Assembly: GCA_963682005.1 (NCBI GenBank)
Contig: OY820914.1
Location: 2,604,001-2,668,000 of the forward strand
DNA length: 64,000 nt
DNA from: CAIYUC01 sp963682005
Lineage (GTDB): Bacteria; Bacteroidota; Bacteroidia; Bacteroidales; FEN-979
Direction: 5' to 3'
Shown: in pieces, positions 7,742 through 15,936 of the stretch
Position numbering within the stretch: the stretch's first letter is position 1
Layout: every line of letters begins with the position of its first letter
Program-made: the position numbers and the translations under genes
The notes under the pieces: model-generated
The model's database searches: none
Seen by the model: the letters and a program-made list of their open reading frames with translations, nothing else
What the model was told of the DNA's origin: nothing

Positions 7742-8971
7742 CTAAAGATAATCCACGGTTTTTTCCCCGTCTTTCCTGAACGGAGCGATGGCCCGGTTGT
7801 AGATTCCATGCACATAAGCAATGGCCATCCCATAGTTGGTTACAGGAATACCCGCGTCAACAGCCGGTTTCAGACGGCTTATCAGTTGTTTCCGGGTGAT
7901 CATGCATCCTCCGCACTGGATCACCATTGCATAGTCGGTGATGACGCCAGGTATTTTATTCAGACCGGCCACCACCTCGTATTCCAGTTTCTTCCCGGTA
8001 AAATTAGAGAGCCATCGCGGGATCTTCACCCGGCCAATGTCGTCGCAGGAAACATGGTGAGAACATGATTCGAGGATCAGGATCCGGTCACCGTCCTTCA
8101 GGTTTGCTATGTGGGGAGTCCCCTGCATGTAATGATCGAAATCGCCTTTCTGACGGGCCAGGACAATGCTGAAGCTGGTGAGCGGGATATTTTTCGGAAC
8201 AGCCGCATCCGCTTTCGGAAATACCTGGCTGTCGGTGATCACAAGGACAGGTTTCGGGTTCATCCGGCGGATCAGGGAATCGACTTCACGCTCCTTGCAT
8301 ACCATAACCACTCCGTCATTGTCGAGCACATCGCGGATCACCTGCACCTGGGGAAGGATCATCCGTCCTTCCGGAGCTTCAATATCTATAGGCGTGATCA
8401 GAAGAACAAGATCACCATAAGAGATGAGGTCTCCTACAAGCGGTTTCTTTGTAAAGGCAGTCTCCGGCATCTGCTGACGGATCGCAGCAATCACTTCATT
8501 GATATTCGATGGGAATCGTGCGCTGAATTCGATGACCGGCGCAGAATATTTTGCAGCGATGGATGAACTTATGCCGGGTTCAAGCTTCTTCTCATCGGAT
8601 TTATTATGAATGACAACGAATGGCAGGTCATGATCGCGGAAATCCCGGGCAAGATTTGATTCGATCTCGTCAAATGTATTATTGGTGATCATAAGAATGG
8701 CAAGGTCGATCACATTGAGGATCTCTCTAGACTTTGCAATGCGCTTTTTCCCCAGGTCCCCTGTATCATCAATACCGGCCGTGTCGATCATGATCACCGG
8801 GCCAAGCCCTTCGATCTCGATCGATTTCTTCACCGGGTCAGTGGTTGTCCCGGCCACATCTGATACGATCGCCACCTCCTGCCCTATCAGGGCATTGATG
8901 AACGAGCTCTTCCCGAAATTCCTTCGTCCGAAGATCCCGATGTGGGGTTTTGTATCGCGGGTTTTGGTCAT
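7742..8971 (-). CDS. hydF: [FeFe]-hydrogenase H-cluster maturation GTPase HydF
   Basis: HydF is the scaffold on which the di-iron subcluster made by HydE and HydG is assembled before transfer to apo-hydrogenase. The 409-aa protein has an N-terminal GTPase domain: P-loop GRRNFGKS at residues 15-22, a DVAGTTTDP switch I and a DTAG G3 motif. A middle dimerisation region follows. The C-terminal iron-sulfur domain has CSH (within LESCSHHVSC) and CGGC about 50 residues later. The residue before CGGC is Gln, where many HydF proteins have His. It lies downstream of aspA in the same direction with a 90-bp repeat-rich gap. It implies that the cell makes an [FeFe]-hydrogenase and ferments; hydE, hydG and the hydrogenase are not in the window. 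Confidence 0.95.
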   Translation of the reverse strand: MTKTRDTKPHIGIFGRRNFGKSSFINALIGQEVAIVSDVAGTTTDPVKKSIEIEGLGPVIMIDTAGIDDTGDLGKKRIAKSREILNVIDLAILMITNNTFDEIESNLARDFRDHDLPFVVIHNKSDEKKLEPGISSSIAAKYSAPVIEFSARFPSNINEVIAAIRQQMPETAFTKKPLVGDLISYGDLVLLITPIDIEAPEGRMILPQVQVIRDVLDNDGVVMVCKEREVDSLIRRMNPKPVLVITDSQVFPKADAAVPKNIPLTSFSIVLARQKGDFDHYMQGTPHIANLKDGDRILILESCSHHVSCDDIGRVKIPRWLSNFTGKKLEYEVVAGLNKIPGVITDYAMVIQCGGCMITRKQLISRLKPAVDAGIPVTNYGMAIAYVHGIYNRAIAPFRKDGEKTVDYL

Positions 8972-8974
8972 TGA

Positions 8975-9061
8975 TCAGGTCAAAGGTCAAAAGTCAAAAG
9001 TCAAAAGTCAAAAGTCAAAAGGCATAAAGTTCTTAACTCATCAGCTCATCAACTCACCACC
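8975..9061. repeat. Simple-sequence repeats between aspA and hydF
   Basis: Two tracts are present. One is GTCAAAA-type heptamers (about 8978-9021), and the other is CTCATCAGCTCA/CTCACCACCTCA-type repeats starting near 9038. The second tract continues past the aspA stop codon into its 3' end (to about 9081). It separates two genes that probably share a transcript. Confidence 0.75.
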
Positions 9062-10510
9062 TCACCAGCTCACCACCTCATTAATGGAGTATCCCAGTTT
9101 CAGCAAATTCTCCGGTGACAATATTTCTTTCATCTTTTCATTTTCGATAAGCTGAAGTGTCTCATTCGCCCCGAAAACGTCAATATTCCGTGCTTTCATT
9201 TCCCTGGCGAGCTCTGATGCTTTATGGTAGCCGATGAATGGAACCAGTGCGGTGGTAATCGAAGGACTGTGAAACAGCTTCTCATTCCCAGCACCGGGAT
9301 GGATCACCAGACCGTCCATCATATTCCTGCCGAGTGTCCTATCTGCGGCAATCAGGAGCTTAATGCTTTCGATCATGGCAAAACCGATCACCGGGAGGTA
9401 TGCATTCAGGTCGAGGCAACCGGCGCCACAAAGTGAGGTTACCAGTGAATCGTTGCTGTAAACCCTGTGAACACTGCTGATCACAAATTCGGGTATCACC
9501 GGGTTGATCTTCCCAGGCATGATCGAACTGCCGACCTGTTTCTGGGGCAGGCTTATTTCTTTCCGGTCGACGAGGTCAGAAGCCAGAAGACGCAGGTCGG
9601 AGACCATCTTTTCGAGGTTTACAGCATGCGCTTTGAGAATGGCGTGTACTTCCACAAATGTGTCGAGGTTGGCGGTGGCATCCGGAAGATTTTCGCTTCG
9701 GGCTACTGGTAATCCTGAGATCTTCTGGAGCTGGCCGATGGCATCCATGATAAAAAATCTTGGCACGGCCAGGCCCGTTCCTATGGCGCTTCCGCCCAGG
9801 TTTACAGCTTTCAGCCGCTCAAAACATTTCGAAACACGCCACCAGTCACGTGATAACGCCTCATTATAGGTGCTGAAGAGCATTCCGTATGAGGAAGGGA
9901 CGGCCTCCTGCATCTGGGTATATCCGATCCGGAGGATATTCCGGCTTGCATTTTCAATACCCTCTACCTTTTCCCTGAGGATATTGATCTCCTTTTCCAG
10001 GCCCGGGAGGAGACTCATCAGGGAAACCTTCAGGGCTGTAGGAATGACATCATTGGTAGACTGGAAAACATTGGCATGTCCTACAGGATCGATGTAGATG
10101 TATTCGCCAGGTTTTTTCCCGCATTTAAGGAGGGCGACATTGGCAATGATCTCATTCACATTCATATTAATGCTTGTTCCCGCCCCGCCTGAGATCCCGG
10201 GGACGATGAACTGGTCATAATGCTGACCGATGCTTACCTCTGCGGCAGCACTGATGAGCGCTTCTATGATTTCAGCTGACATGAACTGAATGGGCAGAGA
10301 TGATGTATCAATTTTCTCAGAAGCGGCATGGCAGAATTCCTTATACGAAAGATAGCAGGCCTGTTTGACTAATCCAACGGCTTCATACCACTCGATGGGA
10401 AATGGGGATGTGTCAGGGAAATTTTCATGTGCACGCTGCGAATGAATACCGTACAGGGCATCTTCCGGTATTTCCAGTTCACCTATGTAATCGGTTTCTT
10501 TCCGCATCAT
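9062..10510 (-). CDS. aspA: Aspartate ammonia-lyase
   Basis: The enzyme converts L-aspartate to fumarate and ammonia. It is of the fumarase/aspartase superfamily and acts in the cytosol as a homotetramer. Signatures include GGAGTSINMNVNE, FQSTNDVIPTA and the catalytic loop GSSIMPGKINPVIPE. I chose the start at the MM pair at 10510; the open frame extends to 10546 but would overlap the upstream gene by 28 bp, and the family normally starts just before the RKETDYIGELEIPEDALYG segment. The C-terminal residues EVVSW are encoded within a CTCACC-type intergenic repeat, so the original end may have been altered. In Bacteroidota aspA is often found among hydrogenase maturation genes, and its placement just before hydF fits that pattern. 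Confidence 0.93.
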   Translation of the reverse strand: MMRKETDYIGELEIPEDALYGIHSQRAHENFPDTSPFPIEWYEAVGLVKQACYLSYKEFCHAASEKIDTSSLPIQFMSAEIIEALISAAAEVSIGQHYDQFIVPGISGGAGTSINMNVNEIIANVALLKCGKKPGEYIYIDPVGHANVFQSTNDVIPTALKVSLMSLLPGLEKEINILREKVEGIENASRNILRIGYTQMQEAVPSSYGMLFSTYNEALSRDWWRVSKCFERLKAVNLGGSAIGTGLAVPRFFIMDAIGQLQKISGLPVARSENLPDATANLDTFVEVHAILKAHAVNLEKMVSDLRLLASDLVDRKEISLPQKQVGSSIMPGKINPVIPEFVISSVHRVYSNDSLVTSLCGAGCLDLNAYLPVIGFAMIESIKLLIAADRTLGRNMMDGLVIHPGAGNEKLFHSPSITTALVPFIGYHKASELAREMKARNIDVFGANETLQLIENEKMKEILSPENLLKLGYSINEVVSW

Positions 10511-10518
10511 CGTTAAGA

Positions 10519-11757
10519 TCAGGTCTTGCTTCCGAGGAACCTGCATGCAAGCCGGAAAATTTTCGTGAAGGCTTCATCCACCTGTTCCTGGTTTTTTTCA
10601 TTGACCGGGAATGGATTTTCATGGGTGTATTTATACGGAAAATCCATCACTTTGACCCTGACCGGAATCTTTCGTTCGGAACCTTTCAGGGTATTCAGCA
10701 TTTCATACGGGTGGATCACCGTATCCTTTTTAAGGCCGATGGCATAGATCTGCTGGCTCAGCTCATATAATCTCTGTTCCCTGTACTCCTTCATGCAGTT
10801 ATAATTCAGCATCGCCTTGAACGTCATGCCTTCCGGGTGACTGTCACTGAAATAATGAGCCAGGCGTTCATCGGTCATCAGGTGTTTTTCGAGGTGTTCG
10901 ATGAAAAGCGAATAGATCGCCAGGTTGGCCTCGCTGTCAATTATATATTTGGTAACGGCCGACATCCTGTTGAAAACCGGTCCGCCGGCAAAAATGAACA
11001 GCTTGGATTTTGTAAAAAGTCCTTCAGGGTTGGCCATCAGCAGGATCTCTGCCAGGAACGCACCGATTGAATAAGCAAAGAAATCGATCCGGGCTGTTTT
11101 ATCCAGGAAAGAGAATTCTCCGTCGCGGATGCCGTGGATTAGCTGGATCACGTCATAAAATGTCTGAAGTCCTGACCAGAAGAACCGTTGTGGCAGGTTA
11201 TGAAGCCTTGTGCTCATGGCAACATTGGCGAATGATGAACTGATGGTTGACGGATTCCGTTCAATCCGTTCCATTCTCACCATTTCCATCATATGCGGAT
11301 CGCTCCAGAACACCCGGCCACGGTTCATGTGGAACGCGATGGGGAACAGGATGACGGTCGATTTGGTCTTCTCCGCAAGCACTTTGGCCCAGGTATAGTA
11401 TTTTTCCCAGTTCTTTTCATTCAGCCCGTGAAAAAGAAGGATCGCACGGCGTGAACCCAGGGGGGTCGGATAATTAAAAACGGTATAGGTAAATAACCTG
11501 TTCTCCGAAATTTTAGAATCATTTACCTGGGATAAGTCGTTAAACGGGACTTGGGTATCCTCATGAACAGAATACCCCGGATAAAAAACTTTCTGATGTT
11601 CTTTGCAACGGTAAGTTTCTTCCCCCGGAAGCATACGACTGTTACGGGATTCGAATGGAACCGTGATGATCCTGACCTTTGAATCAGGCAAAGCGTAAGG
11701 GCCACCACTTTCATTGAGTAACTTCTTCAAATACTGATAATCATCACTATAACTCAT
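10519..11757 (-). CDS. Putative alpha/beta-hydrolase-like protein (possibly DUF6051 family)
   Basis: The 412-aa cytosolic protein has no signal peptide or membrane segments. The middle part reads like an alpha/beta hydrolase: a strand and turn RAILLFHGLNEKNW (oxyanion-type HG), a loop region ILFPIAFHMNRG, and a nucleophile-elbow-like FFAYSIGAF in which the first Gly of GxSxG is Ala. A possible acid/His end lies in KVMDFPYKYTHENPF. I believe it resembles the family called DUF6051, but that is from memory. It lies immediately upstream of aspA (gap of about 8 bp with the chosen start) and on the same strand as hydF, so it is probably co-transcribed. A link to hydrogenase maturation is only contextual. 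Confidence 0.75.
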   Translation of the reverse strand: MSYSDDYQYLKKLLNESGGPYALPDSKVRIITVPFESRNSRMLPGEETYRCKEHQKVFYPGYSVHEDTQVPFNDLSQVNDSKISENRLFTYTVFNYPTPLGSRRAILLFHGLNEKNWEKYYTWAKVLAEKTKSTVILFPIAFHMNRGRVFWSDPHMMEMVRMERIERNPSTISSSFANVAMSTRLHNLPQRFFWSGLQTFYDVIQLIHGIRDGEFSFLDKTARIDFFAYSIGAFLAEILLMANPEGLFTKSKLFIFAGGPVFNRMSAVTKYIIDSEANLAIYSLFIEHLEKHLMTDERLAHYFSDSHPEGMTFKAMLNYNCMKEYREQRLYELSQQIYAIGLKKDTVIHPYEMLNTLKGSERKIPVRVKVMDFPYKYTHENPFPVNEKNQEQVDEAFTKIFRLACRFLGSKT

Positions 11758-11820
11758 TTTCTTACCTTTCCTTTCCTACTATTAATAATATGTGTTAGGG
11801 CTTCGCCCGAAAAAATTTTG

Positions 11821-11828
11821 TAATTTTA
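11821..11828 (+). promoter_or_regulatory. Possible -7 box for FISUMP protein A
   Basis: TAATTTTA followed by C is one base from TAnnTTTG. It lies downstream of the GTG at 11792 and 23 bases upstream of an in-frame TTG at 11852, which supports the TTG as the true start. Confidence 0.4.
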
Positions 11829-11851
11829 CGCAAATTTCCGAAAAAATCAGA

Positions 11852-14800
11852 TTGAAAAATATATTTTACCCATTACTTTTTTTTCTTTTTATTTCAGGGA
11901 CCACATTTTCACAGATAGATAAGGAATTCTGGTTCGTTGCTCCTGAAGTATCATCCAACCATGGAGATTCTCCTGTAATTCTCAGGATTTCAACGATGAG
12001 TGATACGGCACACATCATGCTGAGAATGCCCGCGGACCTCTCTTTTACCCCGATTACGCAGACTATTTTACCCAATTCCAGCTATTCAATCATTCTGACT
12101 CCATGGAAGGAATTAATTGAAAATAAACCTGCAGACCAGGTGCTCAACAAAGGGTTATTGCTGACCTCAGATAATAACATAACTTCCTATTACGAGATCG
12201 CCCATACAAACAACCCTGCTGTTTCTTCCCTGAAAGGGAAAAATGCCGTGGGAACAGAATTTTTCATCTCCTCTCAAACGGACTATGCCAACCAGGTAAA
12301 CGACGGCAGCGAAGCTTTTGATATTGTCGCGACAGAAGACAATACCGTAGTCACTATAACCCCTACATGGAACATAACGGGACATGCCGCAAACATCCCG
12401 TTCCAGGTTGTTCTCAATAAGGGTCAGACATACTCTGCGAGAACGACCGATATCTTTGTTGCCGCGACCCTGGCCGGTTCCCATGTAGTGGCGGATAAGC
12501 CAATCGCGGTTACGATATTTGATGATTCCATCATTACCGGCGGCTGGGATGAAATTGCCGACCAGACCATCCCTGTAAACCTTCTCGGAACCAATTATAT
12601 CGTCATTAAAGGATTTGCCGACAATGTTCCCCCCGGCAACGATGATGAGCGCGTTTACATCCTGGCTACAAAGGCTCACACCAACATCATGCTCAACGGA
12701 AACCCTGTCCCGGTTGCAACCCTGTCGCCCGGGGAGCAGTTCGACTATCCGTTCCCGACGGCCGACAATACGGTTGCGGTAAAATCTTCCGAACCTGTTT
12801 ATGTATATCACCTTTCAGGCCATACCGGCGAAGCCGGCTCTGCAATCCTGCCCCAGGATTCCTGCACGGGATCGCGACGGGTGGGTTTCACACGCACGAC
12901 GACCAACCAGTTCGCCATGCTGATTCTCACCCGGAACGGGAGCCAGGACAGCTTTTACCTGAACGGGAACAATACCATTATCACCGGTGCGAATTTTTCC
13001 GTGGTACCGGGAACCGGAAATTCCTGGGTCTACTATAGACAGAACAACCTTTCCATTTCCAATGTTCCCCAGGGGGCAAACCAGCTATGGAATACGCTGG
13101 GTAAATTTCACCTGGGGATCCTGAACATGGGATCAGGCGGCAGTTCTGAGTACGGCTACTTCTCCGACTTCAGCAGCCTTTACCTCGGGGCCGACCGTTC
13201 CATCTGTCCCGGCGACAGCCTGGTGCTCGACGGGGGCTTTGACCGGGCCAGCTATGAATGGAAAAAGGTTATTGCCGGGACCTGGACGATCATTGACACG
13301 ACACAATACCTGGTGGTCAGGGATTCGGGGTTTTATGCCTGTATGACAAACGGCGATTTCTGTGAGCTCAGGGATACAATCCATATTGGCATTCATCCCC
13401 CGGCTATTGTCAGCCTCGGACCGGATACGACAATCTGCCAGGGAACCTCACTGGTCTTTGACCCGGGTCTTTATGTAGGATACCTCTGGCAGAACGGGGG
13501 AACGACCCGGTACATGTATGCGGCAGACCCTGGGATCTACTGGGTTGAGGTGACAAACAACAACGGTTGCACGGCACGTGACTCGGTGATCCTTTCGATC
13601 GAAGCGCTCCCGGGAACACCGGGCCCTGTAAGCGGGTTTTCAACGGTGTGCCAGGGCCAGAACGGTGTCGTCTATTCCATCGACCCCGTTCAGAATGCAA
13701 CTTCCTACAACTGGATCCTTCCATCGGGTGCCTCCGGAACAAGCACATCAAACACCATTACCCTGGATTACTCAACCTCTGCGATCTCAGATACGCTCAG
13801 GGTATGGGGGCACAGTTCCTGCGGGGACAGCCCGGTCACAAAGCTGGGAATAACCGTCAATCCGTTGCCGGGACCGGGGAAACCAATTACCGGCATTTCT
13901 CCTGTATGCCAGGGTCAGAGCGGTGTTGCCTATTCGGTGGGACTGATTGAAAATGCCGGGGAATATGTCTGGACCCTTCCGGCAGGGGCGACGGTCGCCA
14001 CAGGTGCCATGACCAACACGATAACAGCAGATTTCGGATTGACTACATTACCAGGGGATGTGACGGTCCACGGACATAACAGCTGTGGCGACGGCTCGGT
14101 GTCTTCGTTCCCTGTTTCAGTTAATCTGTTTCCTTTACCTGCCGGGCCTATCAGCGGAACAACCCCGGTCTGCCAGGGACTTTCAGAAATCAGTTATTCA
14201 GTACCTGCCATAACAGGAGCGGATACCTATGCCTGGAGCCTGCCCCCGGGTTGTCTCCTGCAATCCGGTTCAGGGACAAACAGCATCGTGGTCAGGTTTG
14301 ATTCTGCCACAGCGATATCGGGCGACATCTCCGTTACCGGTCACAGCAATAATTGCGGCGACGGGATACCTTCTGTTTTCACGGTTACGGTCAACCCATT
14401 ACCGGCTCCGGCGGGGGTGATCTCAGGCCCTGATCCTGTCTGCCAGGGCTTGACGGGCGTGAATTTCTCGGTGCCGGCCGTTCAATCCGCCACATCTTAC
14501 ACCTGGACCATCCCGACAGGAGTTAACCTTGTCAGCGGGGTGGGAACCAATTCCATCATCACTGATTTTACAGCATCAGCCTCTTCAGGAACTATTTCCG
14601 TGAACGGATCCAACAGCGAATGCGGGAATGGATTGACCTCCTCCAGGTTCATCACAGTAAACCCATTGCCATCACCGGCAGGAGCGATCAGCGGGCCATC
14701 GCCTGTATGCCAGGGTGCAACGGTTCAATCCTACCAGGTTCCACCAATCCCGGATGCCACAAATTACCTGTGGTCTTTTTCCGGGCCGGGAGCGACACTA

Positions 14801-15724
14801 ACCAATAACGGGAACACGATCCTGGCGGATTTCTCAGTGTCAGCGACCTCAGGTTCATTCTTCGTCACCGGCCATAACAACTGCGGAAACGGAATGGTAT
14901 CCGCGGCTTTCCCCGTAGTCATCAATCCCATACCGGACGTGAGCCTTACGATTTGCAATGCCCTTACTACCACCGATGCACAACCATTCAGGCTGAAAGG
15001 CGGGATCCCGGGCGGAGGGACTTATTCGGGGACCGGGGTTGTGAATGGAAAGTTCTATCCTGCCGTGGCAGGAGCGGGGATTCATAGGATCACGTATACA
15101 TACACAAATTCTGCGACTTGTCGTGATACTGGATACTGGATGCTGGATGTAAGAACTCCGCTGCCTTTCACCTGCGGGAACAGCCTGACAGACATCAGGG
15201 ACAACAGCGTTTACATGACCGTTACGATCGTATCCCAATGCTGGTTTGCCGAAGATCTCAGGTTTGGAATAGAAATTCCTTCAACTCAATTCCAGAGAGA
15301 CAACTGCATCAATGAAAAATACATTAATCCATCATCCATCCTCTATCCTCCATCCTCTGTATATCAATGGGACGAACTCATGCAATACGAAGCGGATACA
15401 AAGCTCCAGGGACTTTGTCCTCCCGGATGGCACATACCGGACGACCAGGAGTGGAACACCCTCTTTTCCCGGTTCATAAACAATGGATTTGCCGGAAGCC
15501 CGTTGAAATATTCCGGGTATTCAGGTTTCAACGCAGAACTGTCAGGGTTCAACCTTTTTAACAACATCTGGAAATACAATGGCTTTGCAACGATGTTCTG
15601 GTCTTCACAGATGCACGGACCCATGAAAGCCTGGGCACACGGGATGAATGAGGAGAATCCTTCGGTGTCGTTCTATCCTTCGTTTAGGACGAATGCCTTC
15701 TCGGTGAGGTGTCTCAAGGATTAA
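11852..15724 (+). CDS. FISUMP protein A: IgGFc-binding-like head, PKD-like repeats
   Basis: About 1290 aa. The frame is open from a GTG at 11792, but the TTG at 11852 begins a clean signal peptide (KNIFYPLLFFLFISGTTFSQ) and follows a promoter-like box, so I use it. The head (about residues 22-440) resembles the N-terminal domain of IgGFc-binding-type proteins (EFWFVAPEVSSNHGDSPVIL, SDKPIAVTIFDDS-like segments). Two Ig-like domains follow (SICPGDSLVLDGG, TICQGTSLVFDPG). Then come five PKD-like units of a type distinct from those in B-F, each starting near ISG.SPVCQG (about 587-1030). FISUMP occupies about 1105-1290 and ends RCLKD. Within FISUMP the segment NPSSILYPPSS replaces the Cys-containing loop of B-E. 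No T9SS tail is present. It is probably secreted or surface exposed; ligand unknown. Confidence 0.85.
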   Translation: MKNIFYPLLFFLFISGTTFSQIDKEFWFVAPEVSSNHGDSPVILRISTMSDTAHIMLRMPADLSFTPITQTILPNSSYSIILTPWKELIENKPADQVLNKGLLLTSDNNITSYYEIAHTNNPAVSSLKGKNAVGTEFFISSQTDYANQVNDGSEAFDIVATEDNTVVTITPTWNITGHAANIPFQVVLNKGQTYSARTTDIFVAATLAGSHVVADKPIAVTIFDDSIITGGWDEIADQTIPVNLLGTNYIVIKGFADNVPPGNDDERVYILATKAHTNIMLNGNPVPVATLSPGEQFDYPFPTADNTVAVKSSEPVYVYHLSGHTGEAGSAILPQDSCTGSRRVGFTRTTTNQFAMLILTRNGSQDSFYLNGNNTIITGANFSVVPGTGNSWVYYRQNNLSISNVPQGANQLWNTLGKFHLGILNMGSGGSSEYGYFSDFSSLYLGADRSICPGDSLVLDGGFDRASYEWKKVIAGTWTIIDTTQYLVVRDSGFYACMTNGDFCELRDTIHIGIHPPAIVSLGPDTTICQGTSLVFDPGLYVGYLWQNGGTTRYMYAADPGIYWVEVTNNNGCTARDSVILSIEALPGTPGPVSGFSTVCQGQNGVVYSIDPVQNATSYNWILPSGASGTSTSNTITLDYSTSAISDTLRVWGHSSCGDSPVTKLGITVNPLPGPGKPITGISPVCQGQSGVAYSVGLIENAGEYVWTLPAGATVATGAMTNTITADFGLTTLPGDVTVHGHNSCGDGSVSSFPVSVNLFPLPAGPISGTTPVCQGLSEISYSVPAITGADTYAWSLPPGCLLQSGSGTNSIVVRFDSATAISGDISVTGHSNNCGDGIPSVFTVTVNPLPAPAGVISGPDPVCQGLTGVNFSVPAVQSATSYTWTIPTGVNLVSGVGTNSIITDFTASASSGTISVNGSNSECGNGLTSSRFITVNPLPSPAGAISGPSPVCQGATVQSYQVPPIPDATNYLWSFSGPGATLTNNGNTILADFSVSATSGSFFVTGHNNCGNGMVSAAFPVVINPIPDVSLTICNALTTTDAQPFRLKGGIPGGGTYSGTGVVNGKFYPAVAGAGIHRITYTYTNSATCRDTGYWMLDVRTPLPFTCGNSLTDIRDNSVYMTVTIVSQCWFAEDLRFGIEIPSTQFQRDNCINEKYINPSSILYPPSSVYQWDELMQYEADTKLQGLCPPGWHIPDDQEWNTLFSRFINNGFAGSPLKYSGYSGFNAELSGFNLFNNIWKYNGFATMFWSSQMHGPMKAWAHGMNEENPSVSFYPSFRTNAFSVRCLKD

Positions 15725-15936
15725 GGCCGAAAGTAATAATTACGAATTACGGATTACGAATTACGAAGCCTGCAGCCTGAAGCTTGAAGCTTGAAGCCTG
15801 AAAAAATTTCCACGAAAAACTTTTTTCCACTTCCCTAACAGTTCAATTTTTTTTCCTACCTTTATAGTCCTTATTATCAAAGAATATACTCAATCTAAAT
15901 AGTAAAAATTTTCCCGGCAGGGACTGATATATCCGA
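15725..15936. repeat. A-B intergenic region with short tandem repeats
   Basis: About 15738-15800 holds ATTACGA-type repeats, then GAAGCTTGAAGC/GAAGCCTG repeats. Both are common filler repeats of Bacteroidota genomes. The remainder is the promoter and leader of gene B. Confidence 0.65.
15857..15864 (+). promoter_or_regulatory. Putative -7 box for FISUMP protein B
   Basis: TACCTTTA is one base from TAnnTTTG and lies 72 bases upstream of the ATG. The surrounding sequence (ACTTTTTTCC, then CCCTAACA) is conserved upstream of gene C, where the equivalent box has exactly the same spacing to the start. Confidence 0.5.

Noticed and set aside
11792..11851. GTG at 11792 as the start of protein A
   Set aside because: It lies upstream of the promoter-like TAATTTTA box and would put about 20 unlikely residues before the signal peptide.
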